The translations under genes and the position numbers were made by a program. From an uncultured Lachnospiraceae bacterium (GTDB lineage Bacteria > Bacillota > Clostridia > Lachnospirales > Lachnospiraceae): a DNA stretch of 64,000 nucleotides. Numbering within the stretch: the first letter of the stretch is position 1; each line of letters starts with the position of its first letter. The notes under the pieces were generated by a model. The model saw only the letters and a list, made by a program, of their open reading frames with translations. It did no database searches and had not been told where the DNA came from. The stretch is from positions 62,001 through 126,000 of the forward strand of contig CAKQYS010000005.1 in the NCBI GenBank assembly GCA_934293375.1. Direction: 5' to 3'. This document shows positions 25,597 to 32,433 of this stretch, piece by piece.

Positions 25597-25626
25597 AAAG
25601 GGACTGCAGATGCCTGCAATCCCTTT
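25597..25626 (-). terminator. Terminator of groESL
   Basis: On the minus strand AAAGGGATTGCAG, a GCAT loop and CTGCAGTCCCTTT form a hairpin followed by TTAAAA. It is 54 bp after groEL. Confidence 0.85.
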
Positions 25627-25679
25627 CTGAATGGATCTTTATGTTATTGCACTCTGCACCTTTCGTACAGATCTGCCTG

Positions 25680-27302
25680 TTACATCATACCCATACCACC
25701 TGCCGGCATAGCCGGAGCTGGATTTTCTTCCTTAATATCTCCTACAACAGACTCTGTTGTCAGTAATGTAGAAGCGACTGATGTTGCATTCTGAAGAGCT
25801 GAACGTGTTACCTTAACAGGATCAATAATACCACTCTCAACCATGTTCACATACTCTTCCTTCAGTGCATCAAAGCCAACACCCGGCTGAGCTTCTCTTA
25901 CATTATTGATGATCACTGCACCCTCTAATCCTGCATTACCGGCAATGTGGAACAATGGAGCCTCCAGTGCCTTTAATACGATCTGTGCACCTGTCTTCTC
26001 ATCACCTGACAATGTATCAGCTAGTCTTGCAACTTCCTTGGATGCATGGATATAAGCTGATCCACCACCTGCAATGATACCTTCCTCAACAGCTGCCTTT
26101 GTTGCTGCCAACGCATCTTCCATACGAAGCTTAGCTTCCTTCATCTCTGTCTCTGTTGCAGCACCTACACGGATCACAGCAACACCGCCAGCCAGCTTAG
26201 CAAGTCTCTCCTGCAGCTTCTCACGGTCGAAATCAGATGTAGTCTCGGCGATCTGTGTCTTGATCAGGGCTACACGACCCTCGATGGCTGCCTTATCACC
26301 GGCACCATCTACGATCACTGTATTCTCCTTCTCTACACGAACGCTCTTAGCACGACCTAACTGCTCCATTGTTGTCTCGCTCAACTGTAAACCTAACTCA
26401 TCTGTGATCACCTGACCACCTGTTAAGATTGCGATATCCTCAAGCATTGCCTTTCTTCTGTCACCATAACCCGGTGCCTTAACGCCAACAACCTTAAATG
26501 TGCCACGCAGCTTATTCAGGATCAATGTGGTAAGTGCCTCACCCTCAATATCCTCTGCAATGATCAGCAGTTCTGAACCGCTCTGTACGATCTGCTCAAG
26601 GATAGGCAGAATATCCTGGATGTTGGAAATCTTCTTATCTGTAATTAAGATATATGGATTTGATAACTCTGCTACCATCTTCTCCATATCTGTAGACATA
26701 TATGCTGATACATAGCCTCTGTCAAACTGCATACCTTCCACTAAGTCAAGCTCTGTCTTCATTGTCTTAGACTCTTCAATCGTGATAACACCATTCTTAG
26801 ACACCTTATCCATAGCATCTGCTACCATGTTACCAACAACTTCATCACCAGCTGAGATAGAAGCAACCTTTGCGATCTGCTCCTTGCCATTCACTGTCTG
26901 ACTCATCTCCATAATTGCCTCTACAGCCTTATCTGTTGCCTTCTTCATACCCTTTCTTAAAATGATAGGGTTAGCACCGGCTGCTAAGTTACGCATACCG
27001 GCATTGATCATTGCCTGTGCAAGAACAGTAGCTGTTGTAGTACCATCACCGGCAACATCATTTGTCTTGGTAGCAACTTCCTTGACAATCTGGGCACCCA
27101 TGTTCTCAAATGTATCCTCAAGCTCAATGTCCTTTGCAATCGTAACACCATCATTGGTGATCAAAGGTGAACCATATGACTTAGAGAGTACAACATTTCT
27201 ACCCTTAGGTCCCAATGTCACTCTGACTGTATCTGCTAACTTATTCACACCTGACTCTAATGCCTTTCTGGCATCTGTTCCATACTTAATTTCCTTTGCC
27301 AT
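25680..27302 (-). CDS. groEL: Chaperonin GroEL (60 kDa)
   Basis: This 540-residue protein is typical along its whole length: AKEIKYGTDARKALESGVNKLADTV, the ATP site LGPKGRNVVL and VAGDGTTTATVLAQ, the apical GDRRKAMLEDIAILTGG, GGVAVIRVGAATETEMKE, and the C-terminal PAGGMGMM tail. It forms the double-ring folding chamber with GroES. It lies 37 bp after groES and shares its CIRCE-controlled promoter. GGAGG precedes ATG 27302. Confidence 0.98.
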   Translation of the reverse strand: MAKEIKYGTDARKALESGVNKLADTVRVTLGPKGRNVVLSKSYGSPLITNDGVTIAKDIELEDTFENMGAQIVKEVATKTNDVAGDGTTTATVLAQAMINAGMRNLAAGANPIILRKGMKKATDKAVEAIMEMSQTVNGKEQIAKVASISAGDEVVGNMVADAMDKVSKNGVITIEESKTMKTELDLVEGMQFDRGYVSAYMSTDMEKMVAELSNPYILITDKKISNIQDILPILEQIVQSGSELLIIAEDIEGEALTTLILNKLRGTFKVVGVKAPGYGDRRKAMLEDIAILTGGQVITDELGLQLSETTMEQLGRAKSVRVEKENTVIVDGAGDKAAIEGRVALIKTQIAETTSDFDREKLQERLAKLAGGVAVIRVGAATETEMKEAKLRMEDALAATKAAVEEGIIAGGGSAYIHASKEVARLADTLSGDEKTGAQIVLKALEAPLFHIAGNAGLEGAVIINNVREAQPGVGFDALKEEYVNMVESGIIDPVKVTRSALQNATSVASTLLTTESVVGDIKEENPAPAMPAGGMGMM

Positions 27303-27339
27303 GTCTATTCCCTCCTGAAATCTCTGATTAAAATATAAA

Positions 27340-27624
27340 TTATTCTACAACTGCAAGGATATCGCTCTGCTTCACAATTGTGTATTCTTCTTTCTCAAGC
27401 TTCACATCCATACCTGCATATCTTGTATAAATAACCTTATCTCCTACTTTCACCTGCATTGGAACTGTCTTTCCATCTACGACCTCACCAGGTCCTACTT
27501 CTACTACCTCTGCATACTGAGGCTTCTCCTGTGATGCTGATGGAAGCACGATGCCTGATGCAGTTGTCTCCTCAGCCACGCACTGCTTTAATACTACTCT
27601 GTCACCTAATGGTAATAACTTCAT
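27340..27624 (-). CDS. groES: Co-chaperonin GroES (10 kDa)
   Basis: The correct start is ATG 27624 (MKLLPLGDRVVL), eight bases after AAAGGAGG. The 94-residue product has the mobile loop (EETTASGIVLPSASQEKPQ) and the roof hairpin. It caps GroEL during folding. It is the first gene of the operon. Confidence 0.97.
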   Translation of the reverse strand: MKLLPLGDRVVLKQCVAEETTASGIVLPSASQEKPQYAEVVEVGPGEVVDGKTVPMQVKVGDKVIYTRYAGMDVKLEKEEYTIVKQSDILAVVE

Positions 27625-27655
27625 AATGATTTCCTCCTTTTCAATCTTACAATCT

Positions 27656-27682
27656 TTAGCACTCACTTCATCTGAGTGCTAA
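27656..27682. promoter_or_regulatory. CIRCE element (HrcA operator)
   Basis: TTAGCACTC, nine bases, GAGTGCTAA: a perfect 9-9-9 inverted repeat lying between the promoter and groES. HrcA repressor binds it and releases on heat shock; hrcA is not in the window. Confidence 0.97.
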
Positions 27683-27692
27683 CACAATTATT

Positions 27693-27720
27693 ATTGTATC
27701 GCATTTCTACAGAAAATCAA
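27693..27720 (-). promoter_or_regulatory. groESL promoter
   Basis: On the minus strand TTGATT (27715-27720), a 16-bp spacer and TACAAT (27693-27698) lead into the CIRCE element. Confidence 0.8.
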
Positions 27721-27824
27721 CCCCTAATTTATAAATATTTTGTAAAACCTGTGAATCCAAATCCACATGCCAATCCGATGCTTTAGCATTTTATTGTTTT
27801 TTTCGAATTGCTTCATAAATATCA

Positions 27825-27853
27825 TTGACAAACGATGCATCAACTGCTATACT
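27825..27853 (+). promoter_or_regulatory. Strong promoter of tRNA-Thr
   Basis: TTGACA (27825-27830), 17-bp spacer, TATACT (27848-27853), 15 bp before the tRNA. The promoter of the tRNA-Val/Met unit at 32100 has the same hexamers and spacing. Confidence 0.9.
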
Positions 27854-27868
27854 AGCCATTGTTTGAAT

Positions 27869-27941
27869 GCTGATATAGCTCAGGTGGTAGAGCGTCACAT
27901 TGGTAATGTGGAGGTCACGGGTCCGAGTCCCGTTATCAGCT
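27869..27941 (+). tRNA. tRNA-Thr (GGT anticodon)
   Basis: A full cloverleaf: acceptor GCTGATA/TATCAGC, D-arm GCTC..GAGC, anticodon loop TTGGTAA with GGT at 27902-27904, T-arm ACGGG-TCCGAGT-CCCGT. The CCA end is not encoded. Confidence 0.95.
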
Positions 27942-27946
27942 TTCAC

Positions 27947-27998
27947 AAAAACAGCCGTACTGATCGGATATTATTTATCGTCGGTACGGCTGTTTTTT
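27947..27998. terminator. Bidirectional terminator between tRNA-Thr and sigH
   Basis: A 16-bp stem AAAACAGCCGTACTGA/TCGGTACGGCTGTTTT (one G-T pair) with T-runs on both sides. Confidence 0.85.
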
Positions 27999-28006
27999 GC
28001 TCTGAT

Positions 28007-28633
28007 TTATCTGTTCCAGCCTGTCTTCACAAGCTGACTGTGTATTTTATTTCTTGCCCTCTGGATCGCATTGTCAATCGCTTTCGGAGTCCGGTTCATT
28101 TTCTGCGCAATCTCTGTATAAGATATGCCGTTGCGATAGTAGCTTATTACCTGATATTCCATCTTACTAAGACATCCCGCCAGTAATCGTTCCAGATCCG
28201 TCCGGTTTTCCTCCGCGATAATATAGCTTTCCGGATTGGTATCCTGATCAGACATCAAGGACTCCCCAAGCGTATAGGACACGCCACTGTCTGTTTCTTT
28301 GTCATCATCGATGGACATTGCATAGTTAAGTGCATCGTTTTTTTTGCGGTTCGATGCTGTCACAGCAGTATATAACTTCCGGTCAATACATAACCGGGCA
28401 AATGTTGAGAACTTCACCTGCCTTGCCGGATCAAATCTCTGCACAGCCTGAAATAACCCGATCATACCCTCCTGTATCAGATCCTCAGTCTCTCCACCGA
28501 GAAGATACATGGTCCGTGTTTCTTGTTTTACTACGGTATTATACTTATTCAGCAGATAATCCATTGCCGATGCATCTTCTTTTGCACGAACAGCAATCTG
28601 TTCATCTTCCATATTCTGATATATACTATCCAT
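28007..28633 (-). CDS. sigH: RNA polymerase sigma factor SigH (Spo0H type)
   Basis: Start ATG 28633 (MDSIYQNMEDEQ) follows AGGAGG. The 208-residue protein has sigma region 2 (AMDYLLNKYNTVVKQETRTMYLLGGETEDLIQEGMIGLFQAV, then FSTFARLCIDRKLYTAV) and region 4 (KMEYQVISYYRNGISYTEIAQKMNRTPKAIDNAIQRARNKI). This and the upstream cysS-mrnC-rlmB order match SigH, which directs early stationary-phase and sporulation genes. Sporulation itself cannot be judged here. A terminator follows. Confidence 0.88.
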   Translation of the reverse strand: MDSIYQNMEDEQIAVRAKEDASAMDYLLNKYNTVVKQETRTMYLLGGETEDLIQEGMIGLFQAVQRFDPARQVKFSTFARLCIDRKLYTAVTASNRKKNDALNYAMSIDDDKETDSGVSYTLGESLMSDQDTNPESYIIAEENRTDLERLLAGCLSKMEYQVISYYRNGISYTEIAQKMNRTPKAIDNAIQRARNKIHSQLVKTGWNR

Positions 28634-28665
28634 CAGCCCCTCCTTCATCCGGACGCAGCTCTGTT

Positions 28666-29409
28666 CTATACCTGCAGACGCTGTCTGACAATCTCATAGG
28701 CTAACACGCCTGCAGCGACTGAAGCATTTAAAGAGTCAATATCTCCCTTCATCGGAATCGATGCAATATAATCACACTTCTCTTTCACCAGCCGGCTTAC
28801 ACCGCTTCCCTCATTTCCGATCACAAGACCGATCGGGCCTGTCAGATTATGTCTGTACATCACTTCTCCATCCATATCTGCACATACAAACCAAATTCCT
28901 TGTGCCTTCAACTCTTCAATCGTTTTCGCAATATTCGTCACTTTCGCAACCGGTGTATAATTGACCGCACCTGCTGATGCTTTCACAACCGTCGCAGTCA
29001 ACCCTACAGCCCGCCTCTTTGCAATGATCACACCATGTGCACCGGCAAGATTTGCTGTTCGGATAATAGCACCCAGATTATGTGGATCTTCAATCTCATC
29101 CAATACAAAAATAAACGGATCCTCACCCTTACTTCTCGCAGCCTCTAAAATGTCCTCGACCTCCGCATAATTATACGCTGCAGCCTGTGCGATCACACCC
29201 TGATGCTTGCCTGTTGATGACATCTGATCCAAGCGTTCTTTCGACACATAATTCACGATCGTATCCTGCTTTCTTGCAAGATTCTTGATCGTATTCACCG
29301 CACCATCATGGCAGCCATCTAACACATACAGCTTGTCAATTGTCTTTCCTGCACGAAATGCCTCTGTCACCGCATTTCTGCCTTCTATTGTATATTCTTC
29401 GTATCTCAT
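28666..29409 (-). CDS. rlmB: 23S rRNA 2'-O-methyltransferase RlmB (SpoU family)
   Basis: This 247-residue SpoU protein has an N-terminal substrate-binding domain (IEGRNAVTEAFRAGKTIDKLYVLDG) and the knotted methyltransferase domain. The motifs are DEIEDPHNLGAIIRTANLAGAHGVI, IGLVIGNEGSGVSRLVKEKCD and IPMKGDIDSLNASVAAGVLAYE. It methylates a ribose in 23S rRNA (G2251 in E. coli). It lies 8 bp after mrnC in the cysS operon. Confidence 0.9.
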   Translation of the reverse strand: MRYEEYTIEGRNAVTEAFRAGKTIDKLYVLDGCHDGAVNTIKNLARKQDTIVNYVSKERLDQMSSTGKHQGVIAQAAAYNYAEVEDILEAARSKGEDPFIFVLDEIEDPHNLGAIIRTANLAGAHGVIIAKRRAVGLTATVVKASAGAVNYTPVAKVTNIAKTIEELKAQGIWFVCADMDGEVMYRHNLTGPIGLVIGNEGSGVSRLVKEKCDYIASIPMKGDIDSLNASVAAGVLAYEIVRQRLQV

Positions 29410-29417
29410 ATTCTCTC

Positions 29418-29879
29418 CTATTTCAAGATTCCCAGCCGTTCCAGACCAAGACGGACTAACGCAGTCAGTCTGTCATATCTGCCCTGCAGATACAAATACC
29501 CCACCAAAGCTTCAAGGCCTGTCGCCTGCCTGTAATCAATCGTTGTCGCATTTTTTGCCTTTGTATATGACTTCGCATTGCGTCCACGCTTGTATACTGC
29601 GTGTTCTTCCGGTGTCAACTCCGGCTCTAACAGTTCGATCATCTGCGCCTGTGCATGTGCTTTCACAACCCCACTGGTCAGCTGATGATACTTCTGCACC
29701 GCCATATCGGCCTGATAGACAAAATATGTTTTTACCAACAGATCAAATACACTATCTCCAATATAGGCAAGCGTAAGCGGTGCGTATTGTTCAACCCGAA
29801 CCGGAGTCAGCTGCAATGCTTCCTTAAATAAAGTGATCAGATCCTCTTTCTGTGTGTCATTTTTTAAGCTCTCTTCCAC
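29418..29879 (-). CDS. mrnC: Mini-ribonuclease 3
   Basis: This 153-residue protein is an RNase III catalytic domain without the RNA-binding domain: LAYIGDSVFDLLVKTYFV (signature acidic residues), then RGRNAKSYTKAKNATTIDYRQATGLEALVGYLYLQGR. It matures 23S rRNA ends in Firmicutes. Start is GTG 29879 with GAGGGAG upstream, inside the last codons of cysS (16-bp overlap). Confidence 0.9.
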   Translation of the reverse strand: MEESLKNDTQKEDLITLFKEALQLTPVRVEQYAPLTLAYIGDSVFDLLVKTYFVYQADMAVQKYHQLTSGVVKAHAQAQMIELLEPELTPEEHAVYKRGRNAKSYTKAKNATTIDYRQATGLEALVGYLYLQGRYDRLTALVRLGLERLGILK

Positions 29880-31258
29880 TTTACTCCCTCTCTGGTATCC
29901 TCAAGAATGATACCCTTCTCTAACAGCTCATTTCTGATCTCATCTGCCCGTGCAAAATCCCTTGCCTTTCTGGCAGCCTGTCTCTGCTCGATCATCTCTT
30001 CGATATCTGCATCCAGAATATCCTCTTCCTTCTGTGTGATAATGCCCAGAACATCTGTCAATGTCTTGATCTTATTCAGGAATGCACATGCAAATGCCTT
30101 GGAAGAAGCCTCCGTAATGTTGGAATTTGCATATTTTACCATTTCAAAGATCACAGAGATCGCATCTGCTGTATTCAGATCATCATCCATAGCAGCATCG
30201 AAACGCTTCTCATATTCATCAATGACAGACATATCCTCTGTCACTGCATGATCCTCCGCCTTCGCACACAAATCTTCCAATCTCCAAACAGCAGTCAGAA
30301 TCCGATCCAGACCATTCTTAGCAGCCTCCACCAGCTCCTCTGAAAAATTCAGCGGACTTCTATAGTGGGCAGACAACATAAAGAATCTGATAATCTGCAG
30401 TGGATACTTCTCCCCGATCTCTCTAACCGTAAAGAAATTTCCCAGTGACTTCGACATCTTCTCATTGTTGATCTTTAAAAATCCATTATGCATCCAATAA
30501 CGGGCAAACTCTGTTCCATTGGCTGCTTCACTCTGTGCAATCTCATTTTCATGATGCGGAAAGATCAGATCCTCTCCGCCTGCATGAATATCAATCACAT
30601 CACCAATATACTTCTTAGACATCACAGAACACTCCAGATGCCAGCCCGGTCTTCCATCTCCCCATGGAGACGGCCAGCTCGGCTCACCCTCCTTCTTTGG
30701 CTTCCAAAGCACAAAATCGAGTGGGTCTTCCTTCTCATTCTCTCCTGAAACCAGCAGCTCTCTGTTACCACTTCTCAGATCATCAATATTCTTATGAGAA
30801 AGCTTTCCATACGGTTCAAACTTTCTGGTTCTAAAATACACAGTCCCGTTCTTCTCATAAGCATATCCCTTCTCAATCAGTGTCTCCACCATCTTGATCA
30901 TATCCGGAATCTCTTCGGTTGCCTTTGGATGTGTGGTAGCCTCCTGCACATTCATCGCTGCCATATCTACTTTTACTTCTTTAATAAAGCGTTCAGAAAT
31001 CTCCTTGGAATCCACCCCTGCCTCATTGGCACGCTTAATGATCTTATCGTCCACATCTGTAAAATTCGAAACATAGTTGACCTCATATCCCAGATATGTC
31101 AGGTATCTTCTCAATGTATCAAATACGATCATAGGTCTCGCATTACCAATGTGAATATAATCATAGACAGTCGGTCCGCACACATAAATACCCACCTTGC
31201 CCTCACGGATCGGCTTAAATTCTTCTTTCTGTCTTGTCAATGTATTAAATATCTTCAT
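29864..31258 (-). CDS. cysS: Cysteinyl-tRNA synthetase
   Basis: This 464-residue class I synthetase has the HIGH-type motif YDYIHIGNARPM, zinc ligands (CGPTVYDY, LECSVMS, HHENE), the KMSKS motif NEKMSKSLGNFF, and the C-terminal helical bundle ending GVKWKR. It charges tRNA-Cys. It follows ispF by 60 bp and overlaps mrnC. No T-box leader is visible upstream; the gene appears to be inside the ispF transcript. Confidence 0.95.
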   Translation of the reverse strand: MKIFNTLTRQKEEFKPIREGKVGIYVCGPTVYDYIHIGNARPMIVFDTLRRYLTYLGYEVNYVSNFTDVDDKIIKRANEAGVDSKEISERFIKEVKVDMAAMNVQEATTHPKATEEIPDMIKMVETLIEKGYAYEKNGTVYFRTRKFEPYGKLSHKNIDDLRSGNRELLVSGENEKEDPLDFVLWKPKKEGEPSWPSPWGDGRPGWHLECSVMSKKYIGDVIDIHAGGEDLIFPHHENEIAQSEAANGTEFARYWMHNGFLKINNEKMSKSLGNFFTVREIGEKYPLQIIRFFMLSAHYRSPLNFSEELVEAAKNGLDRILTAVWRLEDLCAKAEDHAVTEDMSVIDEYEKRFDAAMDDDLNTADAISVIFEMVKYANSNITEASSKAFACAFLNKIKTLTDVLGIITQKEEDILDADIEEMIEQRQAARKARDFARADEIRNELLEKGIILEDTREGVKWKRA

Positions 31259-31318
31259 AATCTGTAATATCCTCTCTATTATAATAAATATTGCAAAGAA
31301 TGCATTTAGTATATTTTT

Positions 31319-31876
31319 CTATGAACGATTTGTCAAGCATCCCCTACAACCTGCACACCCCCGCTGCTGTACCGTCTCAGTATCTACAGCATAACTCATC
31401 GTGTCAATGGTCTCTAACAGACAGATAGCCTGTGAACTGATTCCCTCACCACTTCCGGTAAAACCAAGTCCTTCCTCTGTTGTTGCCTTAATATTGACCT
31501 GATCTATATCAATCTTTAAAGTCTTTGCAATATTCTCACGCATCTTTGGAATATAGGATGCCATCTTAGGACGCTGTGCGATAATTGTCGCATCAATATT
31601 TCCGACAAAGAACAATTTCTGTTCCAATAATTCTCCGACATGTGCTAACAGCTGCAGGCTGTCTGCACCGGCATATGCCGGATCTGTATCCGGGAAATGC
31701 TTGCCAATATCCCCTAATGCTGCCGCACCTAACAATGCATCCATGACCGCATGCAACAGCACATCTGCATCAGAGTGTCCAAGCAACCCCTTCTCATAAG
31801 GAATCTCGACTCCTCCTAATATCAGTTTTCTATTTTCAACTAACTTATGCACATCATAACCCATTCCAATCCTCAT
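31319..31876 (-). CDS. ispF: 2-C-methyl-D-erythritol 2,4-cyclodiphosphate synthase with Cys-rich tail
   Basis: The first 157 residues are a complete IspF: metal site GMGYDVHKL and LLGHSDADVLLHAVMDALLGA, then GDIGKHFPDTDP, and the C-terminal IKATTEEGLGFTGSGEGISSQAICLL. It makes the cyclic diphosphate of the non-mevalonate isoprenoid pathway. About 27 residues extend beyond the usual end and contain CAGCRGC, a CxxCxxC motif that might bind metal. ATG 31876 follows AAGGAG. It is first in the operon with cysS, mrnC, rlmB and sigH. Confidence 0.93.
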   Translation of the reverse strand: MRIGMGYDVHKLVENRKLILGGVEIPYEKGLLGHSDADVLLHAVMDALLGAAALGDIGKHFPDTDPAYAGADSLQLLAHVGELLEQKLFFVGNIDATIIAQRPKMASYIPKMRENIAKTLKIDIDQVNIKATTEEGLGFTGSGEGISSQAICLLETIDTMSYAVDTETVQQRGCAGCRGCLTNRS

Positions 31877-31910
31877 ATTGACTCTCCTTGTTTAAGCCTT
31901 TATACATAGA

Positions 31911-31991
31911 CAATTGCGAAACTCCTTGAAGTTGTTGATGTTATGTGCATATTGCACATAGTCGCAATCGTAATTGAGAGTTTCGCAATTG
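31911..31991. repeat. 81-bp foldback sequence with nested palindromes
   Basis: The ends are a perfect 14-bp inverted repeat CAATTGCGAAACTC (31911-31924 and 31978-31991), and the centre holds TATGTGCA-TAT-TGCACATA (31942-31960). It lies 35 bp upstream of ispF and 109 bp before the tRNA promoter. The layout is that of a REP/MITE-like repeat; the rest of the 31877-32099 gap shows nothing else clear. Confidence 0.75.
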
Positions 31992-32099
31992 CCTAGACTT
32001 CATACATTATATCGCAACTCTCTGACAAGGGCAACCGGACATCTACAGGCATTCTGATTAAATTTTTTAAATAATTCAAAAAATTTGCAAAAAAAGTGC

Positions 32100-32128
32100 T
32101 TGACATTTTTCGGCCTGTCCTATATACT
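32100..32128 (+). promoter_or_regulatory. Promoter of the tRNA-Val/tRNA-Met unit
   Basis: TTGACA (32100-32105), a 17-bp spacer and TATACT (32123-32128), 22 bp before tRNA-Val. Confidence 0.92.
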
Positions 32129-32150
32129 AGCAAATGTGCTTAAAAGCCAT

Positions 32151-32223
32151 GGGATCTTAGCTCAGCTGGGAGAGCATCTGCCTTACAAGCAGAGGGTCAC
32201 AGGTTCGAGCCCTGTAGGTCCCA
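32151..32223 (+). tRNA. tRNA-Val (TAC anticodon)
   Basis: Acceptor GGGATCT/AGGTCCC, D-arm GCTC..GAGC, anticodon stem TCTGC/GCAGA with loop CTTACAA (TAC at 32184-32186), T-loop TTCGAGC. CCA is not encoded. Confidence 0.95.
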
Positions 32224-32248
32224 TTTACACAATATTATATGTGTATAT

Positions 32249-32322
32249 GGCGGGATAGCTCAGTTGGCTAGAGCATGCGGTTCATACCCGCAGTGTCGGG
32301 GGTTCAAATCCCTTTCCCGCTA
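32249..32322 (+). tRNA. tRNA-Met (CAT anticodon), elongator type
   Basis: Acceptor GGCGGGA/TCCCGCT (first pair G-T), D-arm GCTC..GAGC, anticodon stem TGCGG/CCGCA with loop TTCATAC (CAT at 32283-32285). The anticodon stem lacks the three G-C pairs of initiators, and the whole resembles Bacillus elongator tRNA-Met rather than tRNA-Ile2. Confidence 0.92.
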
Positions 32323-32333
32323 CTACTTATAAG

Positions 32334-32374
32334 TCTTCAAAGCCTTGGTTTTATTCAGGTTTTGGAGATTTTTT
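32334..32374 (+). terminator. Terminator of the tRNA-Val/Met unit
   Basis: A 12-bp stem TCTTCAAAGCCT/AGGTTTTGGAGA (G-T pairs included) followed by TTTTTTG. Confidence 0.8.
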
Positions 32375-32389
32375 GTTTACACTAAATAA

Positions 32390-32415
32390 GGCGGCAATCG
32401 TTTCCGATTGCCGCC
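32390..32415 (-). terminator. Terminator of the surface protein gene
   Basis: Perfect 11-bp stem GGCGGCAATCG/CGATTGCCGCC with a 4-base loop, 18 bp after the gene; a short T-rich tail follows on the minus strand. Confidence 0.8.
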
Positions 32416-32433
32416 CTCTTACATTCTATGCAG

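Noticed and set aside
27767..28186. Plus-strand frame across tRNA-Thr
   Set aside because: It runs through the tRNA, its promoter and the terminator and into sigH antisense; it cannot be a gene.
31259..31318. T-box leader before cysS
   Set aside because: The 60-bp gap is too short for a T-box and shows no specifier or terminator structure.
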